A stretch of 64,000 nucleotides of DNA from Strongylocentrotus droebachiensis. Taxonomy: Eukaryota > Echinodermata > Echinoidea > Camarodonta > Strongylocentrotidae. The DNA is taken from NCBI GenBank assembly GCA_035222895.1, contig JAVYIG010007184.1, positions 1 to 64,000 on the forward strand. The letters are read 5' to 3'. Positions 56,591 through 64,000 of the stretch are shown one piece after another; position 1 is the first letter of the stretch; each line of letters begins with the position of its first letter. Under the pieces are notes generated by a model. The model made no database searches. It saw nothing but the letters and a program-made list of their open reading frames with translations, and was not told the origin of the DNA. A program made the position numbers and the translations under genes.

Positions 56591-57140
56591 ATACTCTCGG
56601 ACTCTCAGCTGACGATTAGTTACTCACTTGTAACTTATTTATTCCATGATTCTTCAGTCTCATAACTTTATATCAAGTTCTAAGTATAAGGTATATATAT
56701 AACTTAATGGTCACTATACATACATGTACTCACCCACCTATGTATCCTATCGTAAACACACTGCAAAACATTAACTGCACGCATCGGTTTTTATCATATT
56801 ACATACATTCAAGAGCCACATGAAAGAGATTATGACCAAAATCATTATCGATCAATTACTAATGTGTCTTACCTGTAGGTTACATCAGTAAGTCATGATG
56901 ACCGTTTCTTATCACAGTTTATTTTCCAATCATCACCATTATCTGGCTAGAATGCGTGTTTCTGCCTTCCTGGTCTGAGCGTGTCGCACGATCAGGTTTC
57001 AAAATAAACCATTCAAGGGCTTGCTTCCCGTCAGGAAACGAAACTAGCAATAAAACAATTAAAGACCCGTTTCCACTTACTCTCAATTGAGAATTAATGT
57101 TGTGCACAGCCCCTTAATATGTTATAAGACACCAGAGGTC
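56591..57140. other. No gene recognised
   Basis: Nothing I can name. Confidence 0.35.
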
Positions 57141-57144
57141 TGTC

Positions 57145-57350
57145 TTCATCAGCCCGAGTTGGCTAAATAGCCTGCTATTTTGTGATCCGGGGAAATTAGC
57201 CCGAAGTTACGCTCAGTATTCGTGCATAGTGCAAGTCTTTAGGCTGATGAAGACGAACCATAAATAGTGAGCCATATTGCAAACTAGCCCAAGATATTGG
57301 GAAGATTGGGAAGATTTCCAGAGCAAATACAGATGATGACGTACAGGCCT
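57145..57350. mobile_element. Foldback element, CTTCATCAGCTCGAG family, copy 6 (short)
   Basis: Left GGTCTGTCTTCATCAGCCCG and AGTTGGCTAAATAGCC. Interior TTAGGCTGATGAAGACG and AACTAGCCCAAGATATTGGG. Right ends near TGATGACGTACAGGCCT. Most diverged copy; the right arm is largely lost. Confidence 0.58.
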
Positions 57351-57471
57351 TATAGGACATCAGCCTATGGGCGATTAGGAAGTAGTTCGCATGCACAAAC
57401 CCTTGTTTAATAGTGGTTGTGTGTCACTGTGTCTGCAATATGAGACTACAATAGGCTTGTAGGCCCTGTTT

Positions 57472-57602
57472 CATAAAACTTATTATCAATAACAAATGAG
57501 GAATTTTTATCACAAATTTGCTCTTAGCCAATCAAATTCCCTGATTTCAGTAGCTAGTTGTTGTAACATGTTGGTGATAACAAGTTTCATGAAACAAGGG
57601 CC
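57472..57602. mobile_element. MITE, 131 bp, GGCCCTGTTTCAT termini
   Basis: GGCCCTGTTTCATAAAACTT at the left, AAGTTTCATGAAACAAGGGCC region at the right, ending 57602. The interior (AGCCAATCAAATTCCCTGAT, TTTCAGTAGCT, TGATAACAAGTTT) matches that of the CTG-flanked MITE at 39,165, though the termini differ. Confidence 0.65.
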
Positions 57603-57604
57603 AG

Positions 57605-58545
57605 ATGTACTTTAGCTGCTTTTGGCACAGGCAGAGACTGACATCATGGCTCTGCTATTAGGCTTCAGGAATTGTGGTATCAAATTAGAGTCTGTGCCTG
57701 CAGACTAATCGGCAGTGCTAACTGGCCTTTCCATAAAATGGGCAAGCGATACATTGTATCAGAGTTCTATGGGTATACATTGATTGCATTTACAAATTAA
57801 TACCCTGAATTAATCATATAATGTATTCACAATGTATTCACATGATGCGGTTATAAATCAGATGCCTTGTTAAAGCACAATCCATACAAATGAATTCTGG
57901 CCAGAGAAATATTGCTGTTACATACTCAACTGTATGCTATTGTTTAGTGTTCTCATAATTCCCATGCTTCGCAGTATCCAGCTCCTATGAAACTTGATAC
58001 AAACTGAATGTACTTTCCACAGCGTACGGCTCTGGTTTCGTTTAAAATGTGCAACAAATTCAAGCTCTCATCAGCCATTCATCATATGCCTGGCATGGCA
58101 CCTTTTCACAACAAATCAAAATAAGGATTCTATTGTTGAGGCTACACATGTAGTCACCGCTATTTTCTCTCCAATTTTCTAGCATTTTTTTTTTTCCAAA
58201 ACAAAAGAAGAAACTTTCCATCCAGGTGAAAGCATACCCTTTGTATTGCCCTAAAACTAATTAGGTAATGTTAATATGGCTGCCTTTGAACAGTGCAAAA
58301 TGGTAGGAGTACTCCCTAAGGACTGTGCGGACTTGAAACCAGTGACCAGGGGCAGTGTAAAAAAAATACTTTTCTGTTCACAGGAGCCTTTTTAGGAGTT
58401 GGTGTTAATTGTATAAGTGCAATTTTATCAGTGATTCAATGTATTAAAATGTTTTTTTGCTCTTCTTGAATTAACCAGAGCACATTTGGAGCTTTTGAGA
58501 GCTACTCACTTACCACTCCCATCATTTTGTTTCCGCTGACCTGGG
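57605..58545. other. No gene recognised
   Basis: Unique sequence; ORF 57994-58182 not recognised. Confidence 0.35.
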
Positions 58546-58552
58546 CTTATTA

Positions 58553-58870
58553 GGGGTGCGTTCATTCAACACTTTTTCACCCTAGAATCACGGTTTTCAA
58601 AGACGTTTAGTTTAAAGCATGGTTGCGTCAAGCGATTTTTCGTCGGTCGTCGGTCGTAAAAATAAACGTGTTATAAAAACACAAACATGAAACGCTGAAA
58701 AAGATGCGTTTTGTATCATGATTCTGCAAAATCCTGGTCGTTAAAATTCGCTTGAACGAACAGAGATCTTAATCATGATTCTATGACGTCATTATCGTGG
58801 CCTCCTTCCCGTTTGACTGACAGTCGACCATAAACACAGACAGAATTAAAGCACCTGGCGAAGTTGACCG
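58553..58870. mobile_element. GGGTGCG element, left part of a copy
   Basis: GGGGTGCGTTCATTCAACAC then CACCCTAGAATCACGGTTTT, AAACATGAAACGCTGAAAAA, ACAGTCGACCATAAACAC and GCGAAGTTGACC. Aligned with 28,844 this is the left half and part of the right half. It breaks off where the element 58,871-59,244 begins. No right terminus found downstream. TTA precedes it. Confidence 0.65.
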
Positions 58871-59244
58871 AGGCCGCGTTCATGCTTGATTTTGACGGCC
58901 AGAATCAGGCATCTGTTACGTGTTTAGTTTAAAACACGCTTGCGTTCATGCTCACTTTTGTAGAATCACCGAAAAACGGCGATCACGAACGCCGATCGTA
59001 AACTCACAAAAAGATGCGTTTACAATTGTAAACGCGTTTAAATGGGGTCAACGCACTGACCTCTAGTGGGTCTACGTAGCATGCACAGTGAAGGTCACAC
59101 AATGCCACACAAGGAGAATTGGCTGGATGAGCCAGAGAAGTAAGCATGAACAGCTACACCGTGGAACTGCGATCACGATGAGCGTTTACGATGAGCGTTT
59201 CAGATCGCTCATTCTACCTTCAAAATCAAGCATGAACGCGCCCC
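58871..59244. mobile_element. Inverted-repeat element, GGCCGCGTTCATGCTTGATT termini
   Basis: Left GGCCGCGTTCATGCTTGATT and TTGA; right TCAAAATCAAGCATGAACGC and GCCCC. Interior AAACGCTTGCGTTCATGCTC-like words, TTTACAATTGTAAACGCGTT palindrome, and GATGAGCGTTTACGATGAGC repeat. Appears inserted in the GGGTGCG copy at 58,553. Confidence 0.65.
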
Positions 59245-59594
59245 TATACTTGTCTACCCAGACTTGGTGGAATACCATTAATGGGTGTACAAGTCTGCAC
59301 ACAGCATGCAAACCCGTGGTCCCATCAAGAAATACCCCCCTCGTCTCTCAGAGAGTCTTTGGTTGAGGGAAATGTAACATTATAACTTGACCATATGGGG
59401 GATGGGAGGAAAATGCGGACTATTACATAAGGCCGGTTTATCATAAAAAATGAAGGGCTATCCTGGTGATTGACAACACGTGTTATTAGGTAACACCGGT
59501 ATGGTGTCAAATTACCCACGAGAGCCCACTTTTATGTGTCTTTTAAAGTATTCAGGTACAGCAGAGATGTCACCGTAACACATTATCATATCAT
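59245..59594. other. No gene recognised
   Basis: Starts TATACTT, as the GGGTGCG family does after GTTGACC, but then diverges. Otherwise unremarkable. Confidence 0.35.
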
Positions 59595-59605
59595 TATTAC
59601 AGTAT

Positions 59606-60125
59606 ACTGTTTTCAAACTGGCAAAATTTTGCTTAACCCGTACTATAGGTGGGGTTAAGGGGGGGTCTTAGCCCCACCTATAGTCCGGGGTTAAGCCTAT
59701 TCCACTTTCTATTCACACTCGATTTACCAAAGTGGGCTAGCCCCACCTATAGTACAGGGTTAACTAACCCTGCAAAATAGCAGGGCTAACCCCGCAATTG
59801 TGGTGCTAACTCCTGCTTACCCCACAATTGCGGTGCCAAGCAAATGAATGAGAACAGAAACGAAAAATAGTCCGGTACTACGCAATGGTCGTATCGCAGC
59901 TGGCCAGATGCGAAGTAAGGAGCCCACTGTCCAATCATAACATTCACGATATCCGGGGCTAACAAATTGCAGTGAGAACAGCGTGACTTTTCTTATTCCG
60001 GAATAGGCGCTAGTACGGGACTAAGAACAGCGTGTGTGAAAAGCCAAAAAAATAGTCCGGGGTTACGGATAGTAAGGGGCTAAGCAAAGTACGGGTTTTT
60101 AAAAGCAAAACCAGTGTGAAAAGAG
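59606..60125. mobile_element. Inverted-repeat element with an 11-bp target duplication
   Basis: TATTACAGTAT lies directly at both sides (59595-59605 and 60126-60136). Terminal repeats: CTGTTTTCAAACTGGCAAAA against the complement of the right end (CTCTTTTCACACTGGTTTTG), then AACCCGTACT on both. The interior is full of inverted words: ACTATAGGTGGGG / CCCCACCTATAGT and GCAATTGTGGTG / CCACAATTGCGGTG. No ORF. Superfamily not identified. Confidence 0.72.
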
Positions 60126-60136
60126 TATTACAGTAT

Positions 60137-60485
60137 CATATTCTATGCTACATCTCTTGCACTGACCTCCCATTACATTACATCTTGACCCAAGGACAGT
60201 GTACTATCCCATTTCACTAGCTGCTGTCTACCTAAGTGCAAATATATACTTTCCTGCTGTGAAAGCAAATTATAATATCACATCATAATGAATCATATGG
60301 TTTTATTTTTCTTATAAATGCTGGTATATATACAAAAGTGACCTTGCAAAGTTCAAACCTATGAAAAACAATAAAGCAAGGAGGATAGCTTGGAATGCGA
60401 TCTCTGATAGAACGATAAGAAACATGATACATTTGAAATTGAACTTGATGAGGTAATTAAAGTATAATGGTAATAATGATTACCA
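60137..60485. other. No gene recognised
   Basis: AT-rich unique sequence. Confidence 0.4.
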
Positions 60486-60489
60486 AGGG

Positions 60490-60667
60490 AAGAACATTTC
60501 TCATTGCCCCATCAGTTGCCAGGTACCCATTTACAGCTGGGTGGAGAGTTGCAAATGTGGATTAATGTCTTGCCAATTAAAGGACATTTGTGCCGGCTGG
60601 AATTTGAACCCTCAACCTCTGGGTTGAGGGTCCAGTGGATGAACCACTATACGACGATACCTCTACG
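60490..60667 (-). mobile_element. tRNA-derived SINE, minus strand, 3'-truncated
   Basis: On the minus strand: GTAGAGGTATCGTCGTATAG (A box within CGTATAGTGGTTC), then GAGGGTTCAAATTCC (B box), TGTCCTTTAATTGGCAAGAC, and CAACTCTCCACCCAGCTGTA with AAATGGGTACCTGG. Head and body match the copy at 151; the 3' tail is missing. Confidence 0.68.
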
Positions 60668-60818
60668 TGATCTTGATCAAATTATGAATACCTAACCATC
60701 TTTACTAAAGATACAACATTCTTTCTAGCAGCATGGCTACCACATCATACCAATCACGAGAACATCATTAACCAGTACTTAGTCGATAATCATACAGTCC
60801 AATATTCCATGTAACTTA

Positions 60819-61333
60819 AGCCCCTTTCACACCGGATCTACGTAGAGTTGCGTACCGATATACGCCGAAATTAGGCTGCGTATTCATGAACAAAATGTTG
60901 CTTCGGCGTAGTCCCTGCTTAGCTTATGCGTAGGCTGGCTTACGATGGCGTATGGTTACGTACCCTGTGCATAGGCACCGCGTACCTACGGCGTATGCAA
61001 TTGACTACCCTACGCGTACGATTGCGTATAACAGGCGTAGGGTTGGGTACGTTTACCTAGGCTGGCGTAGGGTAGCGTAGGTATGGCGTACAGTAGAGTA
61101 GTGTTGCGTAGTGTTGCATAGACTTTCGTACTTTCTGCGTCTAGTGTCTATGCCAAAGGTACAAACAAAAAATTAAGTGTGTCTAATTTTTTAGTCCATC
61201 TTGCGTACCCCATTGCTTCCCCCGCGTATAGTTACATAGGCCAGCGTAGGGTAGCGTAGGGTAGCGTATGCTTGGCGTAGGAGGTACGAACAGCACTATG
61301 CAACTCTACGCATGGCCTGGTGTTAAAAGGCCT
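60819..61333. mobile_element. GCGTA-rich inverted-repeat element, TTA target duplication
   Basis: Left AGCCCCTTTCACACCGG then CGTAGAGTTGC; right GCAACTCTACGCATGGCC then GGTGTTAAAAGGCCT. TTA on both sides (60816-60818, 61334-61336), a TWA duplication as in PIF/Harbinger transposons. The interior holds dozens of GCGTA/TACGC words (GCGTAGGGTAGCGTAGGGTA near 61,250). No transposase. Confidence 0.68.
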
Positions 61334-61336
61334 TTA

Positions 61337-61722
61337 GGGTGCGTTTTTGACGCTAGAATCACAAATCAAAACGCCGTTAAAAAATATGATTACTGCAGGA
61401 GAGCGTTCAAGCGATTTTCATCAACGCTGATTCTCGCTTATTTCAAGCCCAGCCACTGCTCATCACACTGCGCAGTTTGACCCAGGAAGTATAAGTCAAC
61501 TTCGCTGCATGCTTTCTGAATTTGTTTACGGTCGACTGTCAGCGAAACCGGAAGCAGGCCATGATAATGGCGTTATAGAATCATGATTGAGATCTCTGTT
61601 GCGTTCAAGTGAATTTTAGCGACGAAAAATTGCTTGAAATCGCCTGAACGCAACCGTGTTTTAAATTAAACGTCTTTGAAAACCATGTTTCCAGGGTGAC
61701 AAAGTGTTGCTTGAACGCACCC
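61337..61722. mobile_element. GGGTGCG element, compact copy
   Basis: Inverted relative to 28,844. GGGTGCGTTTTTGACGCTAG, CATCAACGCTGATT, TTTGACCCAGGAAGTATAAG, TTACGGTCGACTGTCAG, ATCATGATTGAGATCTCTGT, TAAACGTCTTTGAAAACC, ending GCTTGAACGCACCC at 61722. 386 bp with no minisatellite, so it shows the unexpanded form. Starts at the TTA that ends the previous element. Confidence 0.72.
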
Positions 61723-64000
61723 TATAAAGCAGAGTACCGAAAGGTAATAACACATGACTTGTTCGTGACAAGAAGCAAGTAGAAAAGTATTGAACATCTT
61801 TACCCTACCTTCCTCACTGTAAAATGAAGACTATCAAAGTAACAATCCAAGCTTGAATATTCACACCAAATTCAAAGTTTCCGCTCCACAGCTGTCCATC
61901 AGTTCCGCTACTATAACCGCCAAAATAGATTCCCTCCGTATACCGGTGAATTACAAGAGGATTTAACGATCCATTAGAAAGACCGTCCATAAATATCAGC
62001 TCGTATCCGTTTTCAAACCACTCATGCTTTCATCCATTTCATCACTTTTTCTAATGAATGGCAAAATGGCAAAAATCTACTGGTAGATCACCTCATATTA
62101 CTCTAACGCGGTCGTCTCCCCGTATTGCACTTTTTTTTTCTTCTTTAAAAGCTGGCACGTGCGAGGTAGCAGACGAGCATTAATCGAGACAACGCATTAT
62201 TCACCATCACGAATGAATGGAGAAGTGGTTGAAGGGCTCCAAGAAGTTTATTTTAGACTAGTCTACATTCTCAGAACTATTTCATGTGTTATTCTTTCTT
62301 TCTCACATCATAAATCAAATTCAATGAATCAATCACAATTACTATTGTATCTATCCATTCTATCCTCATATATTGCACTATGGAGGTTTAGCATGCTCTT
62401 TCACAAATAATCATTTTGTCGCTATTTCATTTTTAGTGGAGCAATTCTGTTATGACTCAACTACCAGTAATAATATCTTAATGTGTTTTGGGAAATGGAA
62501 GGATAAATAAATCATACTGACAAAAAAGATTATCAAACAAATTGTATTGGTATTATTAAATAGTCGTGAGGAACAAGCTCAATTTTGCTCAGACCCTAGA
62601 GTGCATACAGTACCACCATCTGTCTTTAACTCCTTTAATTAAAACCATATATTTTCAATCACTACATCATACATACAAATTCTACTCAATATAATTTGCT
62701 CGATTTACACTGCATTTACACATACATAATAATTTTGCAATACTTTTCTCTTATTTCTCTACATTTTTATCCTGAAAGAAAGTGTTCTCTATAGTCCAGA
62801 TTTCAATTATAAATGCCACTATGGTCTGAAATGCCAAGACTAAAAACAAAAGGAATATTTCACTCTCTTTGAGAGGGATGCATAATTCCATTGTGCTCGA
62901 GGGAGTAAAAAGCATGTGAAAAAGTGCACCATTTAGCTCAATGCACAATGTACATAATAGATCATCTGAATCACTCATGTATTCTCTTTAAATCACACAT
63001 ACCACAATTGAAATTTGCTTTTGCAAATAAAATATCTGAAAACCACAATATTTCCCTCTGTACGCCTATTATGCAGTTTTGTTTTCACACATTGTAAAGA
63101 CAGGTTTGGTGTGAATTACCATTTTCTAACAAAAACATTATAACCACAAATTCCTTTGTAGACTTCATTACCTCCTCATCTTTTCTCTTTCTCTCCCATC
63201 TTTAAACTGGATTTTTTTTTTTCAACTGAAACATTTTTTAACAAAATTTTGTTCTAGGTGGTAACTTCTATATTTCCAATAGATTTATGATGAAAAGATT
63301 GAATTCTATGTATTAACATATCATCATGGGAACAATATGTATCAAAGGCACTCAAATTTTATAGACCCTGTAAATCCAAGAAAGCTTTTACAGACCTCTA
63401 ATGTTTATTATTTCAAAAATTACTCTCAAATCATGCTAAATTGAATAAAATTACCACAAAACCAGACAATTGATTATGTGTACGTCAACAGTTTTTTATT
63501 TGCTCCCTTGACAATTCCCAATAACCTGAATATATAAATATTTCAGCAAAATGTATTTGTATATTCATAAAAACTAAAACTAATCTCAAAAAAGGGTTCC
63601 ATGAGTAAATTTCATCACAACCTTTGACTGCTAGTAACTTATTACCGAGCTTGGATAAGCCAGGCAGGATGCTGTACAATCATCAAACGTGAAGCATCAA
63701 AAGTGAACAATATTTACAACTTCTTGTGGTTAGCCTACTAATGACATGTGATATCTCATAATAATTGATGATCTGTTCAGACTTTAGGAACAAAAAATGT
63801 AAAAATAAACGTCATATAAAGAAAATTGTTTGAAGTTAAGAAAATTGATATGACAGCTGTCAGGTACACTAGTGCATGCATACCATCAGCCCCGTCCAGT
63901 TATAATACCATTTTAGTATGATACATTTTTACATTAGGAACGACACTCAAAACATTTATTTCGTTATGACATTTCTTCATACTATGTTTAGACTGGCTAA
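61723..64000. other. No gene or repeat recognised
   Basis: About 2.3 kb of AT-rich, apparently unique sequence. A GGCACGTGC palindrome (E-box-like) lies at about 62,153-62,161. ORFs of 60-83 codons (for example 62159-62410 plus) have no recognisable domain. Confidence 0.4.

Overview
The window looks like eukaryotic, AT-rich, repeat-laden non-coding DNA from a marine invertebrate. A sea urchin or close relative is my best guess. That rests on the overall character of the repeats (tRNA-derived SINEs, CR1/L2-like LINE, many small inverted-repeat transposons, huge CT/GA and GATGAG microsatellites) and not on any diagnostic gene. There are no operons, no Shine-Dalgarno-led genes and no recognisable host protein-coding exon. 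Most open reading frames are simple-sequence artefacts (CT/GA arrays read as Ser/Leu or Arg/Glu/Gly, GATGAG read as Asp/Glu). The stretch is therefore intergenic or inside a large intron.

The only clear protein-coding sequence is a minus-strand, 5'-truncated CR1/L2-type LINE at about 14,028-17,505. It has the end of ORF1 (two CCHC zinc knuckles), then an endonuclease plus reverse transcriptase ORF2 broken once by a frameshift right after the YADD motif. Its 3' tail is a short AAATC-type repeat.

The rest is a layered record of mobile DNA. (1) tRNA-derived SINE copies lie at 151, 47,517 and 60,490, with a headless relative at 5,068. (2) MITE-like elements have TTAA target duplications (19,739; 27,006; 47,729; probable at 11,935, 38,268, 50,310). 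(3) MITEs with GTGTTTCAC termini have 3-bp CAG/CTG duplications (13,588; 27,377; 39,165). (4) GGGTGCG-ended elements (28,844; 58,553; 61,337) include one that has expanded a minisatellite inside itself. (5) A six-copy foldback family has CTTCATCAGCTCGAG-like arms (10,005; 17,884; 28,149; 47,143; 51,176; 57,145). (6) A tiny palindromic repeat built on GCCAGAAGGG is scattered through the window. (7) Several single-copy long-inverted-repeat elements. Two nested insertions can be read at base level: 27,377 inside 27,006, and 51,176 inside a small palindrome.

Long tandem arrays occupy about 3.65-4.28, 21.5-22.3, 23.6-26.3, 29.1-29.9, 31.2-32.3, 33.7-34.2, 36.4-37.3, 41.2-43.1, 44.6-45.3, 49.2-49.6, 52.1-52.4 and 52.8-53.8 kb. 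Several are strongly purine/pyrimidine-asymmetric or G-rich. Between them lie stretches in which I see nothing recognisable; they are listed so the reader knows they were looked at. One weak host-gene candidate is a minus-strand 5' exon-like sequence ending in a GTAAGT donor at about 40,914.

I found no evidence for a new enzymatic or defence system. What merits follow-up is the inverted-repeat element families and their nesting.
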